NCBI GenBank assembly: GCA_026415315.1
Contig: JAOAHI010000001.1
Location: 41,890 to 105,889, forward strand
Direction of reading: 5' to 3'
DNA: 64,000 nt
Origin: Methylohalobius sp.
GTDB taxonomy: Bacteria; Pseudomonadota; Gammaproteobacteria; Methylococcales; Methylothermaceae
Below, in pieces: positions 28,456 to 39,237 of this stretch. The notes below the pieces were generated by a model that saw nothing but the letters and a program-made list of their open reading frames with translations, was not told the origin of the DNA and searched no databases. Each line of letters starts with the position of its first letter. Position 1 is the stretch's first letter. Both the position numbers and the translations under genes were made by a program.

Positions 28456-30189
28456 ATGAGGCGAATCCATCTGCTTCCTCCGCAACTGGTTAGCCAGATC
28501 GCGGCTGGAGAAGTGATTGAGAGGCCGGCTTCGGTGGTTAAAGAGCTGGTGGAAAACAGCTTAGACGCCGGGGCGCGTTGGATCGACGTCAGCTTAGAGT
28601 CTGGCGGCATCGGTTTGATCCAGGTCCGCGACGACGGCTGCGGCATCGGGCGCGAGGATCTGCCTTTGGCGGTGGCGCGCCATGCCACCAGTAAGATTGC
28701 TAGCTTAGACGACCTGCTCCGAGTGCGGAGCTTTGGCTTTCGCGGCGAGGCGTTGCCCAGCATCGCCGCGGTCGCACGCCTGGAGCTCATTTCCCGAACC
28801 GCTGAGGAGCCGTGCGGTTGGCGCCTCAAAGTAGGGGCGGAGGGCATATCCGCGCCGACGCCGGCCTCCCACCCATTTGGTACGACGGCGATTGTGGCTG
28901 ACCTGTTTTATAGCGTGCCGGCGCGGCGTAAGTTTTTGCGCAGCGAGGAGGTAGAGTTCGGCCAGGTTCGAAGCTTCATCGGGCGCATTGCTTTGAGCTG
29001 CTTTGCGACCGGTTTTGCCTTGCGCCACAACCGCCGCGAGGTATGGTATCTGCCGCCAGCGCATACAGAGGCAGAATGCCAAGCTCGCCTAGCGCAGGTT
29101 CTGGGGCCAGATTTTATCGATCAGGCGCTGCAAGTAGATGCGATGGCCACAGGTTTGCGCCTCACCGGATGGATTGGCCTGCCCACCGCCTCCCAGCGCC
29201 GCGCCGATGGGCAATTTTGGTTCGTCAACGGTCGGCCAGTGCGCGATAAGATGCTAAGCCTCGCGTTGGCGTGTGCTTATCGGGACGTTGTACCCAAGGG
29301 TAGCCACCCGACGGCAGTGCTGTATTTGGAGCTGGATCCAGCCCTGGTCGATGTCAATGCCCATCCGGCCAAGCTTGAGGTGCGCTTCCGCGACCCCCGC
29401 ACGGTGCGCGATTTCATCGTTTCTTCCCTGTATCGGGTCTTAGGGCGAGCTAGGCCTGGGCCTGAAGCGCGTCGAATTTGGTACCCGCCGCAGATAGCAA
29501 ACAAGCCTTGGAAAGTAAGCGATAGCTTGGCGCTCTATCAAAGCTGCAAAGCCGCCGAGCCTCCTGAGTCGCCGGTGCCGCTGGCTCAGTCAGAGCTGGT
29601 GACGACGGCGCCGTTGGGAGAGGCGCTGGCGCATTTGCACGGCATCTATATCTTAGCCGAAGCGCGCGAGGGATTGGTGATCGTCGATGCCCACGCTGCG
29701 CACGAGCGCATTTTGTACGAGAGGTTCAAACGCCAGGTGGAAGGGCAAGCGGTGGTGCGTCAGCCCTTGCTGCTTCCAGTGCGAGTCGCCTTGAGCCCGC
29801 GTGAAGCTGATCTTTTAACCTGCCACCGCGAAGAACTGATGGCTTTGGGGGTGGAAGCGGATCTCATCAGCCCCGACGTCGCTTTGGTGCGTGCGCTGCC
29901 TGCCTTGCTTAAACAAGTGGATGCGGCCAAATTGCTGGGTGATCTGCTGGCAGAACTTGAGCAGTTAGAGGGGGCTAGTGAGACAGGGGTGGTCATGCGC
30001 GAGCGCTTGGCCACCCGTGCTTGCCACTGTGCGGTGCGTGCTGGCCAGCGCCTGAGCGTAGAGGAGATGAATGCGCTCTTGCGCGAACTAGAGCAGACCG
30101 AGCGCGGCGGGCAGTGCAACCACGGTCGCCCCACTTGGGTCGTGCTCGATTTTAAGACTTTGGATCGTCTCTTTCACCGCGGCCGCTGA
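28456..30189 (+). CDS. mutL: DNA mismatch repair protein MutL
   Basis: MutL links MutS mismatch recognition to strand nicking and removal. The N-terminal GHKL ATPase has [26 protein letters not shown] and [13 protein letters not shown]. The C-terminal domain has [12 protein letters not shown] (D-x-H-A-x2-E-x4-E metal motif), [16 protein letters not shown] and FHRGR. These match the metal-site motifs of MutL proteins with endonuclease activity, with Ala in place of the usual Gln in the first one. I choose ATG 28456 ([19 protein letters not shown], 577 residues) because the 20 residues before it do not match the family. Its TGA overlaps the miaA ATG by one base (TGATG). Confidence 0.95.
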   Translation: MRRIHLLPPQLVSQIAAGEVIERPASVVKELVENSLDAGARWIDVSLESGGIGLIQVRDDGCGIGREDLPLAVARHATSKIASLDDLLRVRSFGFRGEALPSIAAVARLELISRTAEEPCGWRLKVGAEGISAPTPASHPFGTTAIVADLFYSVPARRKFLRSEEVEFGQVRSFIGRIALSCFATGFALRHNRREVWYLPPAHTEAECQARLAQVLGPDFIDQALQVDAMATGLRLTGWIGLPTASQRRADGQFWFVNGRPVRDKMLSLALACAYRDVVPKGSHPTAVLYLELDPALVDVNAHPAKLEVRFRDPRTVRDFIVSSLYRVLGRARPGPEARRIWYPPQIANKPWKVSDSLALYQSCKAAEPPESPVPLAQSELVTTAPLGEALAHLHGIYILAEAREGLVIVDAHAAHERILYERFKRQVEGQAVVRQPLLLPVRVALSPREADLLTCHREELMALGVEADLISPDVALVRALPALLKQVDAAKLLGDLLAELEQLEGASETGVVMRERLATRACHCAVRAGQRLSVEEMNALLRELEQTERGGQCNHGRPTWVVLDFKTLDRLFHRGR

Positions 30190-31109
30190 TGGCCAAGCCT
30201 TTGGCGCTTCTTCTCATGGGGCCAACGGCTTCGGGCAAGACCGAACTGGCCCTGCAACTGGCCAGGAACCTTAACGGTGAAATCATCAGCGTCGACTCCA
30301 GTCTGGTCTATCGCGGCCTAGACATCGGCACCGCCAAGCCTTCTATAGAAGTTCGAGCAGAAGTCCCACATCACCTCATCGACATCCTCGATCCGGTGGA
30401 GAGTTATTCTGCTGGCCGTTTTGTGCGCGACGCCAATAGCTTGATCGAAGAGATCGCAGGATGTGGTAAGCTTCCTATTTTAGTCGGCGGCACCATGTTG
30501 TATTTTCACGCCTTGCTTTCGGGACTGGCGCCTCTGCCTGCGGCCAACCAGGGGGTGCGCCAGCAGATCGATGAGGAGGCAAAAAAGCTAGGTTGGCCGG
30601 CTTTACACCAAAAACTGGCTGAAGTGGATCCAGAGGCCGCTCGGCGCATTCACCCCAACGATGCGCAGCGCATTCAGCGCGCTTTGGAAGTGTATTTTTT
30701 AACCGGTAGGCCTATGAGCGTTTTTTGGCGTAGGGAGCCCGGTGGGAGGCTTGCTTTTCATCCGATTAAGGTCGCAGTGTGTCCATCCGACCGAGCTGTC
30801 CTGCATCGCCGTATCGAGCAGCGCTTCTATGCCATGCTCGAGGCTGGACTAATCGAGGAGGTCCGAAGCCTATACCTGCGCGGCGACTTGCACCCCGGTT
30901 TGCCGGCGATCCGCAGCGTCGGTTACCGCCAAGTGTGGGCTTATCTGGCCGGCGAGTGCGATTTTGCGGCGATGGTGCACAAGGCGATCTGCGCAACCCG
31001 CCAGCTGGCCAAACGCCAGCTGACTTGGCTTAGAAGCTTAGGCGTAGAGTTGCGGGTGGAAGCGGATGAAAAAGCGGCTGCGTTTATCGCTTGCCGGTTA
31101 AAAGCGTAA
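30189..31109 (+). CDS. miaA: tRNA dimethylallyltransferase
   Basis: MiaA adds the dimethylallyl group to A37 of tRNAs that read codons starting with U. Seen are the P-loop [64 protein letters not shown] and the tRNA-contact stretch [18 protein letters not shown]. The 306 residues are normal. mutL-miaA is a common gammaproteobacterial order. Its end overlaps that of the TonB-dependent receptor gene by 12 bases, tail to tail. Confidence 0.96.
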   Translation: MAKPLALLLMGPTASGKTELALQLARNLNGEIISVDSSLVYRGLDIGTAKPSIEVRAEVPHHLIDILDPVESYSAGRFVRDANSLIEEIAGCGKLPILVGGTMLYFHALLSGLAPLPAANQGVRQQIDEEAKKLGWPALHQKLAEVDPEAARRIHPNDAQRIQRALEVYFLTGRPMSVFWRREPGGRLAFHPIKVAVCPSDRAVLHRRIEQRFYAMLEAGLIEEVRSLYLRGDLHPGLPAIRSVGYRQVWAYLAGECDFAAMVHKAICATRQLAKRQLTWLRSLGVELRVEADEKAAAFIACRLKA

Positions 31110-34100
31110 GTTGAACGAGATCGCTATATCGCGCCCGCGGCGAAAAGCGCGGGCTTTCTCTCCCCCTTGGGTAAATCGGACTTTGCCGTCAATCAGGTTC
31201 TGCAGGCGTAGTTGAATCGAGAAGTGGTCGGTCAACTTTTGCTGCACCACAAAGTCGAGTTGGTGGAAGGGGTCTTCGTAGATGTCCGGAGCCCCTAAGG
31301 AGCCGACTTGGGAGATGCGTTGGCTGAAAGTGTTGTACAGCAGGGTGGCTTGGGTGCCTAAGTCCTCGTTGTCATAGCCAAGCTGAACGTTGACGATGTG
31401 TTTGGAGTGGCCCTGCAGCGGGCGCTTGGGGTTGGTGAGCGTTTGAAGGTTTTCCGGCAGTAAAGTGATTTCAGTCTGCGACCAGGTGTAATTGCCCGCT
31501 AGGTAAAATCCAGCAAGCCAGGTGTGGAGAAAGTCGAGTTCCTTGCGGAAGTCGAGCTCCACCCCATATAAAGTAGCGCTGCCCGCGTTTTGCAATTGCA
31601 ACAGACCGGCCGGTCCAGGGAGCAATACTTTTTCGATCGGGTTGGTGAGGTCTTTCCAGAAAAATCCAAGAGATAAATTCTCTTTGGGGGAAAAGTAGTA
31701 CTCCCAGCGTGCGTCGTAATTGTGAAACTCGGCCTGTTGCAGCTTGGGATTGCCTACTGTTTCGCGGTCGGTTTCCGGATCGGTAAACGGGGCTGGGGAC
31801 AGCTCGCGGAAATCTGGCCGCGATAAGGTCTTGCTCCAGGACAGGCGAAGCTGCTGAGCTTCTGAGATCAGGAGGGTCAAAGTCACCCCTGGCAGGGCGT
31901 CACGGCTGTCGAGCGTGGAGGTGATGGGCTGATTGGTGGGATCAAACAGGTTAAAGGTGGTGACGGTTTGTTGATTCTCTTCGATGCGGACCCCACCGGC
32001 CAGGCGCAGGGCGCTGAAGAAGGTAGTGTCCAATTCGGTGTAATAGGCCCTAAGCTCCTGAGTGGCGATGTAGTTGTCGGTGGCGCGGGTGGTCTCTTGC
32101 AGCACAAATCCCTCAGGCCCGATGTTTTCCGAGCTCAAGATCGCCTCCAGGGAGGGATTTAGGAGGATGTTGCGGTCGGTCGAGCGTGGCCCAGAGGGGG
32201 CAAAACGGAAGCGGCGGATGGATGAGTTGCGCTCCCGTTCGGTCTGCCAGTAGCCTGAGGCCAAATGACCTTTGAGCCGTTCGGATAAGAAAGCAAACGG
32301 CAATTTGAGGTCGAGGCGAAAGCTGTCGTCTTGGTCTTCTAGATGGCCAAAGCTGGTTTGATTGTTGTCGGCCTTACGCGAAAACTCGAACTGTTCTAGG
32401 CTTGGAATCTGGTCGAAGCGGTACTCGCGCTTTTTCGGCTCGGCGCGAGTGGCGGTGGCCTGCGAGTATAAAAAGCGCACGTTGAGGTCGTGCAAGATCG
32501 GGAATGTATGGTCGGTCCCAATCTGCCAGTTAAAGAGCTCGTTTTCAGCCCACCACAACCGCACCCGCCGAATGTCGGCGCCTTCGGTATTGGTAAAGCC
32601 CTCCAAGAACCTCACCTCGTCGCTAGTGTCGCGCACCAGCAGCACCTGGCCGAACAGCTTGTGCTGGTCCCGCCAGTCGGCCTGGGCATTCAAATAGGCA
32701 TTGGTCCGAACCTCGCGGAGGGTGCGTTGCACGTCAAAATCGTTGATCAACTCTAATTTGCCCTGTTGATTGACGCTGTAGTCGCGCCGCGCTTCGTCGA
32801 AGTTGTTCCATCCTTGCTCCCAGCGTCCCAGCGCTAAGAAGCCCAGGCTCAAGTTGCCGAATTGTTTGCGCTCCCCGTACACGGCGTTGATTCGGCCGTT
32901 GGGCGGCAGTCTATCCCGCTTTGTGTCCCAGACGGAAGAGAGCTTCTCCCCAAAGCGTTCGATTTCCTCCGGAGTAAAACCCTCAGCGACCGGAGTCTTG
33001 GGACGCAAGATTCGGCCGCCGGCGATGGCGCGGGCCAGGCTTGGAGGCAGGTCGCGGCGACCGTCGTCGACTCCGATCCAGTCAAAATCGCCGCCGCTGT
33101 AGCGCAGGCCTTTGGCAAAGCTGGCCTCGGTGTTAAACCCGATTTGGCCGCTTAAATCCAACAGAAATTGCCCTGGGATGCTGCGGGTCTTCAAATCCAC
33201 GATCCCGCCCGAGAATTCACCCGGCATGGGCGCGGAATACCCTTTCTGGATAACGATGGTGTCGAGCATCGCTGCTGGAAACAAATCCAGCGGGATGACT
33301 CGGCGGGTGGGATTGGGGGTAGGTACGCTGATCCCGTTCAAAAGAGTGTTGGAATAGCGCTCTCCTAAGCCGCGGATGTAAGCATAGCTGCCACCTACGA
33401 TGGTGACTCCGCTGGCGCGCTTGAGCGCGGCGGCTACGTCTGAGTCCCCGGCGCGGCTGATCTGTTCGGCGCCTAACACGTCGGTGACTTCAGCCGCGGT
33501 CCTCTCTTGGCTGATTACCTCCGTGACGCTGCCGGCCAGCTGTGGTTCGATCACCACGAAGGGCGGCATTTCCACCCCTTTGGGGGTCAAGACGAGTTTC
33601 AGGTTAACCGTTTTATGCGGTAAGAACTGCACCCCTTCCTGAACCTTCTGGCTGTACCCTGGAGCCGAGACTGAAAGGCTGTATGTTCCGGCCGGTGCTT
33701 GGATACGAAAACGCCCCTGGGCGTCGGTGAGCACCGGTTGGGCAAAGCCGCTTAAGAAAATCTCGGCTTCAGCCACAGGCTTGCCGCCAGCGGTGACGAC
33801 TTGGCCTTCCAAGACCCCAGGCGGGGTGGCTTGATCTTTATCCGAGGCGGCCCCTGGGCTAGACAGTGAACTTTCCGAGCTCACTTGCGGCGGGCGGCCG
33901 GAGCTGTCGGCAGAAACGAGGATTTGCACGTCCTCGCCGCGAGCAAAGTTCCGCTCGACGATGGCTAACACGCTTTCGCGGTAGCGAAGTTCCAGGCTGT
34001 GCGTTCCGGGAGATAAGGCAAGCGCCAGCAGGCCTTTGGCATCGGTGCGACCTTGGGATTGGCCATCTAGCAGAACCTCCACCCCGACAGCTGGCTGCTC

Positions 34101-34193
34101 GTCCAAAAACACGTACAACTCAAGGTGCGCCTTATCGGCTAAGGCCGAGATTGGCAGCCATAGCAGCAACAGGGCGACCAGCAGCTTTCCCAT
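31098..34193 (-). CDS. TonB-dependent outer-membrane receptor with two N-terminal beta-sandwich domains
   Basis: The 1031-residue protein has a signal peptide (residues 1-19), a PEGA-like domain (about 24-93), a linker, a carboxypeptidase-regulatory-like domain (about 127-202, [20 protein letters not shown]), a possible TonB box TEVIS (224-228), a plug ([20 protein letters not shown] to [14 protein letters not shown]) and a large barrel ending in ISFNLRF. No siderophore or vitamin signature is seen, so the substrate is unknown. It is the last gene of an eight-gene TonB2-type operon (TPR gene 25 bases upstream). A PhoB box ahead of the operon suggests a phosphorus-containing substrate. Confidence 0.9.
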   Translation of the reverse strand: MGKLLVALLLLWLPISALADKAHLELYVFLDEQPAVGVEVLLDGQSQGRTDAKGLLALALSPGTHSLELRYRESVLAIVERNFARGEDVQILVSADSSGRPPQVSSESSLSSPGAASDKDQATPPGVLEGQVVTAGGKPVAEAEIFLSGFAQPVLTDAQGRFRIQAPAGTYSLSVSAPGYSQKVQEGVQFLPHKTVNLKLVLTPKGVEMPPFVVIEPQLAGSVTEVISQERTAAEVTDVLGAEQISRAGDSDVAAALKRASGVTIVGGSYAYIRGLGERYSNTLLNGISVPTPNPTRRVIPLDLFPAAMLDTIVIQKGYSAPMPGEFSGGIVDLKTRSIPGQFLLDLSGQIGFNTEASFAKGLRYSGGDFDWIGVDDGRRDLPPSLARAIAGGRILRPKTPVAEGFTPEEIERFGEKLSSVWDTKRDRLPPNGRINAVYGERKQFGNLSLGFLALGRWEQGWNNFDEARRDYSVNQQGKLELINDFDVQRTLREVRTNAYLNAQADWRDQHKLFGQVLLVRDTSDEVRFLEGFTNTEGADIRRVRLWWAENELFNWQIGTDHTFPILHDLNVRFLYSQATATRAEPKKREYRFDQIPSLEQFEFSRKADNNQTSFGHLEDQDDSFRLDLKLPFAFLSERLKGHLASGYWQTERERNSSIRRFRFAPSGPRSTDRNILLNPSLEAILSSENIGPEGFVLQETTRATDNYIATQELRAYYTELDTTFFSALRLAGGVRIEENQQTVTTFNLFDPTNQPITSTLDSRDALPGVTLTLLISEAQQLRLSWSKTLSRPDFRELSPAPFTDPETDRETVGNPKLQQAEFHNYDARWEYYFSPKENLSLGFFWKDLTNPIEKVLLPGPAGLLQLQNAGSATLYGVELDFRKELDFLHTWLAGFYLAGNYTWSQTEITLLPENLQTLTNPKRPLQGHSKHIVNVQLGYDNEDLGTQATLLYNTFSQRISQVGSLGAPDIYEDPFHQLDFVVQQKLTDHFSIQLRLQNLIDGKVRFTQGGEKARAFRRGRDIAISFNLRF

Positions 34194-34218
34194 AAAACTT
34201 TGTCTTTTCCTTAAGTGT

Positions 34219-35376
34219 TTAGGCGCACAGCCAGGGCTGCTCCTCGCATTCCTTGAGCAGGCGGCGGAGTTCGGCAGCCTGGCGAAAGATTTGAGGATCG
34301 GAGATGGCGCTCAAGTAAGGTTCTACCTGTTTTAGCTTTCCTGCGCGGTAGGCGGCATAGGCTAAGGCGTAGCGCACGGCGTCTTCTTCAAGCAGGCCGG
34401 CGCGCACAAGTGGCCGTTCCATGGCCAGCACCTCGTCGTAGCGTTGCAGGGCCAAAAGTAAAGCGACGCGCTGGCGTCTTTGGGTTTTGACGTCGGGAAC
34501 CGAAGCGTTGGCTATAAGAGCGGCGGTGTAATTCCCGGCGCGCCGGTATAGTTCGGCGGCATCGGCGTACAGACTAGGGTCAAAACGCGCCGCTTGCTCC
34601 AGAATCCAGGCGGCGGCAAGCGGCATCTGCCGGCTCAGGTATGTGTGGGCGAGCAGTTTGGCCAGAGTGGAATCCTGAGGATAGCGCAGATGCCCTTGTT
34701 CTAAAATCGTTGTGGCCAGAGAAAGCGCTCCACCCAGCCGTAAAGCGTTGCCTATAGCAGCATAATCCTGAGCGCTGCCTTGACTCAGCTTAAGGTACTT
34801 GATTCCCAGTTCGGCGGCCTGGTGGTAAAGCTTTTTTTCTAGGAGGTAAAACACTTGCCGCCGCAAAAAAGTGCTCTCGTTGGGGAATTTGCGCTGCGCT
34901 TGGACGAGCGTTTGCCAAGCGGCATCCTCTTGATGGAGCTGCCAGTGGCTTTGCGCTTTGATCTCGTACAGGGCAGGGTACTGGTCGAGCCCGCTTTCGG
35001 CATGCTCGAGCGCTTTGAGCACGTCTTGGTAGCGCCCAAGGCGATAATAACCCTGGGCGAGGTACACGTAAAGCACGGGCTCGGCTGGTCCCGAAACGAC
35101 GGCAAGCTCAAGATGCTCTATGGCTTTAGGGAATTGTTGTAATTTCAGATAGGCCAGGCCAATTAGGCTGTGGTAACGGCGGCGGAGGGTAACGGCCTTT
35201 TCTTTGTCCCCTTGGGGGGGGGATTGAGCGAGCAGGGTACCTAAAGCCTTAGCGGGATCGCCTTGTTGCAGCAGCTGCGCCGCCAAATCAAGCTGAGCGG
35301 CCAGGTTCGCAAGGGTAGGGGTAGCGGCGCATACCCAGGCTGACCAAAGCATTAAGCACAAAATCCCCAAGCGCAT
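34219..35376 (-). CDS. Secreted TPR protein of the TonB2-type operon
   Basis: The 385-residue protein has a signal peptide (MRLGILCLMLWSAWVCA) and repeated helical pairs of TPR type, for example LIGLAYLKLQQFPKAIEHLELAV, LYVYLAQGYYRLGRYQDVLKALEHAE and AAELYRRAGNYTAALIANASV. A Cys-containing tail (LKECEEQPWLCA) may form a disulfide. In Vibrio a TPR protein (TtpB-like) follows tonB2 in the same way. It probably scaffolds the periplasmic complex. It starts three bases after the tonB stop. Confidence 0.82.
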   Translation of the reverse strand: MRLGILCLMLWSAWVCAATPTLANLAAQLDLAAQLLQQGDPAKALGTLLAQSPPQGDKEKAVTLRRRYHSLIGLAYLKLQQFPKAIEHLELAVVSGPAEPVLYVYLAQGYYRLGRYQDVLKALEHAESGLDQYPALYEIKAQSHWQLHQEDAAWQTLVQAQRKFPNESTFLRRQVFYLLEKKLYHQAAELGIKYLKLSQGSAQDYAAIGNALRLGGALSLATTILEQGHLRYPQDSTLAKLLAHTYLSRQMPLAAAWILEQAARFDPSLYADAAELYRRAGNYTAALIANASVPDVKTQRRQRVALLLALQRYDEVLAMERPLVRAGLLEEDAVRYALAYAAYRAGKLKQVEPYLSAISDPQIFRQAAELRRLLKECEEQPWLCA

Positions 35377-35379
35377 GGA

Positions 35380-36024
35380 TCATCCTAATTGAAAGACGAT
35401 CTTTTGCTGAATCCAGGTCGCAACTGGCTTGCTTTGAGAACGTGCTGGGTTAAACCGCCAGCGGCGAATACCCTCTAAAGCACTGGCATCGAACACGCCT
35501 GGAGGGGAAGATTCAAGCACTTGGGCTTCCGTTACCTCCCCGCGTTCATCGACGAACACCGAGAGCAAGACGTAGCCTTGAATGCTTTTCTTTTTAGCTT
35601 CGGCAGGATAGGAGAACGAGCCGGTGGTCACTGGTTGCGGGGGAGTATCAAACCCCTCTTGCCCAACGTGGGCCTGATTTTCGCCAAGCAGACGTTCATC
35701 CATGCCAAAGTCCAGACCGATATCGGGCAGGCCAAAGTCCATCCCAGAGAGATTGGCTCCCAAATCTGGAGCGGGGATCGGCTTTAGCCGCTTGGTCTCG
35801 GTTTTCCGGCGCGGTTTGGGTTTGGGCCTAGAGGTAGGTTTGGGAGGGGTTTGCGCCAGTTCCATCGGTGTAGTCAAAATTTCATCACGGCGATCTGGAG
35901 CTTTAGCGGATTCGTTCAGCCATACCACTAGCGCCAAAACGAGCGTGCCGCCAAGAGAGCTCATAGCCAGGGCAGCACTCCAGGCACGCCCAGGGGAAGG
36001 ATAAGAGAAGTCCAATAAAGCCAT
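35380..36024 (-). CDS. Energy transducer TonB (TonB2-type)
   Basis: This short 214-residue TonB has one N-terminal membrane segment (AALAMSSLGGTLVLALVVWL), a Pro/Lys-rich linker (TPPKPTSRPKPKPRRKTETK) and the C-terminal TonB domain (YPAEAKKKSIQGYVLLSVFVDERGEV, VLESSPPGVFDASALEGIRRWRF). It transfers proton-motive energy from ExbB/ExbD to the receptor plug. The TonB domain matches the short-linker TonB2 type. It lies between exbD and the TPR gene with gaps of three bases on each side. A second, unrelated tonB is at 51208. Confidence 0.92.
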   Translation of the reverse strand: MALLDFSYPSPGRAWSAALAMSSLGGTLVLALVVWLNESAKAPDRRDEILTTPMELAQTPPKPTSRPKPKPRRKTETKRLKPIPAPDLGANLSGMDFGLPDIGLDFGMDERLLGENQAHVGQEGFDTPPQPVTTGSFSYPAEAKKKSIQGYVLLSVFVDERGEVTEAQVLESSPPGVFDASALEGIRRWRFNPARSQSKPVATWIQQKIVFQLG

Positions 36025-36027
36025 TTT

Positions 36028-36432
36028 TCAGTTGACCTCTTGTTGAGTGGCCACACCCACGTTTTTGGCTCCGGCAAGGCGCGCTTGATCCACCACTTCT
36101 ACCAGTCGGCCCGCCGGGACATGCGCGTCGGCGACCACCAATACGTCGCTGGCCCCCTCGTGTAACAGGGCGCGCACCTTGCTTTGGATCATCCACACCC
36201 GAATTGGCTGGTTGTCGAGATAAACCTGACCCTGAGCGTCGAGATAGATGCGCACAGCTTTGCTCGGGGCCAGTGCTGCACTGGCTGCGCTGGGACGTTG
36301 AATGTCCAAATTCATGTCTTTGACGAAAGTGGTCGTTACGACGAAGAAAATCAGCAAGATAAAGACCACATCGATCAAGGGAGAGATATCGATGCGGCTC
36401 TCTTCCTCAGGGGTTTGCCTTAGTTTGCGCAT
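36028..36432 (-). CDS. ExbD-family biopolymer transporter
   Basis: The 134-residue protein has one membrane segment near the N-terminus with the proton-path Asp (ISPLIDVVFILLIFFVVTTTFV) and a periplasmic domain (AVRIYLDAQGQVYLDNQPI, VLVVADAHVPAGRLVEVVDQARLAG). It forms the stator with ExbB. Its start lies 26 bases inside the exbB end, a coupled arrangement. Confidence 0.94.
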   Translation of the reverse strand: MRKLRQTPEEESRIDISPLIDVVFILLIFFVVTTTFVKDMNLDIQRPSAASAALAPSKAVRIYLDAQGQVYLDNQPIRVWMIQSKVRALLHEGASDVLVVADAHVPAGRLVEVVDQARLAGAKNVGVATQQEVN

Positions 36433-37033
36433 GAGAATGGAAGTGCCAGGATTCGTGGAGCAGGTCTTGGAGCTTGAGTAGATCGCTTTCTAGGTTGCTT
36501 TGGCGGCGCTGAAGCACAGCTAGAAAAAAATAGCCGGGAATAGCTATAGCCAGGCCGAGTTGGGTGGTGAACAAGGCTTTGGAGATGCCGCCAGCAATAC
36601 CTCCTGACTGGCGAAAAAGAGCCATTTCGGCCAGAGAGTCGAAAGTTTCGATCATTCCCGTCACGGTGCCAAGCAATCCGAGCAGGGGAGCGACGATCAC
36701 CAACGACTTGGCTAAGAGCTGGAATCGATGGAGACGCTTGGAAACGGTGCGGAAGATGAAGTCCAGCTGCCCTAAGGGCTCCGGATATCGGGACAAAGCT
36801 GAAGCGGCCAGCCGGCAGGTGTAAGGAAGAACGCCGTCTCCTTTAACCGGCCGACCGTGGAGCACGCTTTGACATAAGGATTCCACGGGGGCGTTGGTAC
36901 CGCGGCGCAGCAGCCACAGGCGATACCCTAGGGTGAACCAAAGCGAGAACAGCACGGCTGTTAGAAAGGGCATCACCCAACCCCCTGCCTCCAAGTAAGC
37001 GTTCAACTGGTTCACCAGGGTGAGCAAGGACAT
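36407..37033 (-). CDS. ExbB (MotA/TolQ/ExbB proton channel, short form)
   Basis: The 208-residue protein has three membrane segments: WVMPFLTAVLFSLWFTLGY, SLVIVAPLLGLLGTVTGMIETF and LGLAIAIPGYFFLAV. The second contains the LLGTVTGMI stretch conserved in the family. It pairs with the adjacent ExbD. It resembles ExbB2 of the Vibrio TonB2 system in length. Confidence 0.93.
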   Translation of the reverse strand: MSLLTLVNQLNAYLEAGGWVMPFLTAVLFSLWFTLGYRLWLLRRGTNAPVESLCQSVLHGRPVKGDGVLPYTCRLAASALSRYPEPLGQLDFIFRTVSKRLHRFQLLAKSLVIVAPLLGLLGTVTGMIETFDSLAEMALFRQSGGIAGGISKALFTTQLGLAIAIPGYFFLAVLQRRQSNLESDLLKLQDLLHESWHFHSHAQTKANP

Positions 37034-37037
37034 GGCC

Positions 37038-38471
37038 TCAGCCTCCTGCCACCACTGCGTAGGGCTGAGCCTCTCTCATATTCCAGGACAGCGATGGGTT
37101 GTGAGCTGCCTCGCGCACGGCCAAAGCCGAGAGCTCCAAATCGGTCTTTAAACTCGAGGCCCAACCGTTGAGGAGATTCCCGATTAAAAGCAAGGGAATG
37201 GCCACAATTAGACCGACCTCGGTGGTAATCAAGGCAATCGCAATGCCCGTGGCCAAAAGCTTAGGATCGCCGGTACCGAAGCGGGTGATGACGTCAAAAG
37301 TCTCGATCATCCCCGTCACCGTGCCTAAAAGTCCCAAAAGGGGCGCAACCGCCGCGATCACCAAGATCAGGCTGGCAAAACGGTCCAGGTGCACGGTTTG
37401 TTGCAGTAAAGTATCGGAGACGGCGATTTCCCACTCCTCCTGCGTGGCTTGCACGTGAGACAGACTCGCGTGGAGCACCGGAGCGTAAGCGCCTTTAGTC
37501 TGCCTGAGTTGTTCCTGAGCCGCCTCTAAGCCACTGTTTCCAACTTGACTGACGATGTGTTTAGTCAAACGCTTGCCGCCCCAACCCGCGTGCAGCAGAA
37601 TGGCTATCCGGACGGCAGCTAAGAGCAACCCTAAAACGCCTAGACCGGCGATGATCCAGGCAATAGGGCCGCCGGCATCCAGCTCTTGGCGCCAATTCCT
37701 CTTTTGCTCAAGTTGCACCGCTTGCTTTAGATTTTCAAATAAAAACACCGGCAATGCCGACGGCGTTTGGGCAGCTACCAGGGCTTGGGCGGTGTCTGTT
37801 CCTTTGGGATTTTCTATCAGTTTTAGCCGCCCCTCGCCGGCTGGCAGCAAGATGCCAGCAGCCTGTGGGCTTACGCCATAAGCGGCGACGTTGCCTAGAA
37901 AAAAGAGGGTGCCTTGCACCTCACGCCCATCCGGCAGGAAAAATACCCCTTGCCTTAGGTACGCTGTGCTTCCTAGCTTTAAGGCGTGGAGCGCCTGCTG
38001 GAATAGATGACTCAGTTGCTCAGGGGGAGAGGGTCTCTCCTCGACAGTAAGACCGTAGTCTTCTAAACTGGCCTTGGCTTGGGTAAGCGTGGTGTCTAGT
38101 AAACTAGCGTTTTCCTGAGCCGATTCGCTTTGCTTTTCCGCTTCAGCGATGGCTTCCTCTAAGCGCTTGGCGGTTAAGGAGAGGTTCAGGATCTGCTGCT
38201 GCAGGGCCGCCACTTTGTTTTCTAGCTGTTTTTGCTGTCCCTGAGCACTGTTCTGAAAGTCCTCTAGCAATTTTCTCAACTGCCGCCTTTGGGTATCGAG
38301 GAAGGCGTATTCACGCCGATAAACCGACTCCAGCGATTCGGAAGGAGCGAGATCTGTCGGCTTAGGGTTGCTCTCCTGAGGCTTTGCGCTGGGATCGCTT
38401 GGGGGCTGGGCTCCGACAACCTGAGCGCTGATCAAGCCGATGAAAAGCAAAGCGCGGGTATTAAAGTTCAT
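37038..38471 (-). CDS. Long ExbB-like protein with periplasmic coiled coil (TtpC-like)
   Basis: The 477-residue protein has a signal peptide (ALLFIGLISAQVVGA), a coiled coil (about 45-140, RREYAFLDTQRRQLRKLLEDF and on), a soluble domain and then a MotA/TolQ/ExbB domain with membrane segments WIIAGLGVLGLLLAAVRIAILL, SLILVIAAVAPLLGLLGTV (with GMIETF) and GLIVAIPLLLIGNLLNGW. This is the layout of Vibrio TtpC, an additional protein that TonB2 systems need. Its start lies 11 bases inside the DUF3450 gene; exbB begins four bases after its stop. Confidence 0.9.
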   Translation of the reverse strand: MNFNTRALLFIGLISAQVVGAQPPSDPSAKPQESNPKPTDLAPSESLESVYRREYAFLDTQRRQLRKLLEDFQNSAQGQQKQLENKVAALQQQILNLSLTAKRLEEAIAEAEKQSESAQENASLLDTTLTQAKASLEDYGLTVEERPSPPEQLSHLFQQALHALKLGSTAYLRQGVFFLPDGREVQGTLFFLGNVAAYGVSPQAAGILLPAGEGRLKLIENPKGTDTAQALVAAQTPSALPVFLFENLKQAVQLEQKRNWRQELDAGGPIAWIIAGLGVLGLLLAAVRIAILLHAGWGGKRLTKHIVSQVGNSGLEAAQEQLRQTKGAYAPVLHASLSHVQATQEEWEIAVSDTLLQQTVHLDRFASLILVIAAVAPLLGLLGTVTGMIETFDVITRFGTGDPKLLATGIAIALITTEVGLIVAIPLLLIGNLLNGWASSLKTDLELSALAVREAAHNPSLSWNMREAQPYAVVAGG

Positions 38472-39216
38472 TGGGGATGCCTGGGTTGGGAAGTTCGAAG
38501 TAACCTTGACGGATCTGCTTGCGCAAGGCGTCCATCAGTTTGGCGATGTCCTCTCGGTCTTTGGTTTGCGAGACGATTTCATAATGCCAACCGTCTTCCC
38601 GGCGTTTGGCCAGACCGTAGCGCCCATCGGGAGTTTTGAAAAACAACATGACCATCCCCAGTTTGGCGGTCTCTACCAAAGCGCTGTTTCCGTCTACTGG
38701 GAGGATCTGCTGGTAAAGCCCGTTTTCGCGCGTCAAGCGCAATTCATCCTCTACCAGCGCCCATAGCTCAGCCGTCAGCTTTTTTGGCGAGCTAGCCTTC
38801 TCATTAAGCTTAGCCTCAAGGCTTTTTAGGGCTTCTAAGCGTTCAGCCTGTTTAAAGGGAAGGCTGTCCTGAATATAGCGGCGCAGCGCCGAAATCGCCT
38901 CTTGTAAAGGTTTGACTAGCTCGGGGTCGTTGCTTTGCGCGGCAGAGGCCGTCTTCTTCTGAGCGGTCTCCAGCTCGTTCTGCAACTTCTGCAAGGCCAG
39001 TTCCTGCCGGCGTTTTTCTGCCTCCAGTTGGGTGATTTGGGCTCCCAAAGCCTCCAGTTTTTGGCGATGGTTGAGCTTGGCTTGTTCTAGTTCTTGTTGC
39101 AGCTGGTCGACCTCAGTGCGCAGTTCAGCCAGTTGTTTGGCCAATTGCTCTAGGTTAGAGGGGCCGGCCCAAACCGCCAGTGGAAAAAGAGAAACAAAAG
39201 CAAATAAAACAAACAT
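38461..39216 (-). CDS. DUF3450 family periplasmic coiled-coil protein
   Basis: The 251-residue protein has a signal peptide (MFVLFAFVSLFPLAVWAGP), a long coiled coil (about 22-95, LEQLAKQLAELRTEVDQLQQELEQA and on) and the DUF3450 C-terminal part (ENGLYQQILPVDGNSALVETAKLGMVMLFFKTPDGRYGLAKR). DUF3450 genes regularly lie just ahead of ttpC-exbB2-exbD2-tonB2 clusters, as here, but their role is unknown. Confidence 0.88.
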   Translation of the reverse strand: MFVLFAFVSLFPLAVWAGPSNLEQLAKQLAELRTEVDQLQQELEQAKLNHRQKLEALGAQITQLEAEKRRQELALQKLQNELETAQKKTASAAQSNDPELVKPLQEAISALRRYIQDSLPFKQAERLEALKSLEAKLNEKASSPKKLTAELWALVEDELRLTRENGLYQQILPVDGNSALVETAKLGMVMLFFKTPDGRYGLAKRREDGWHYEIVSQTKDREDIAKLMDALRKQIRQGYFELPNPGIPNEL

Positions 39217-39237
39217 ACGTTCACACGTCTAAAGCTA

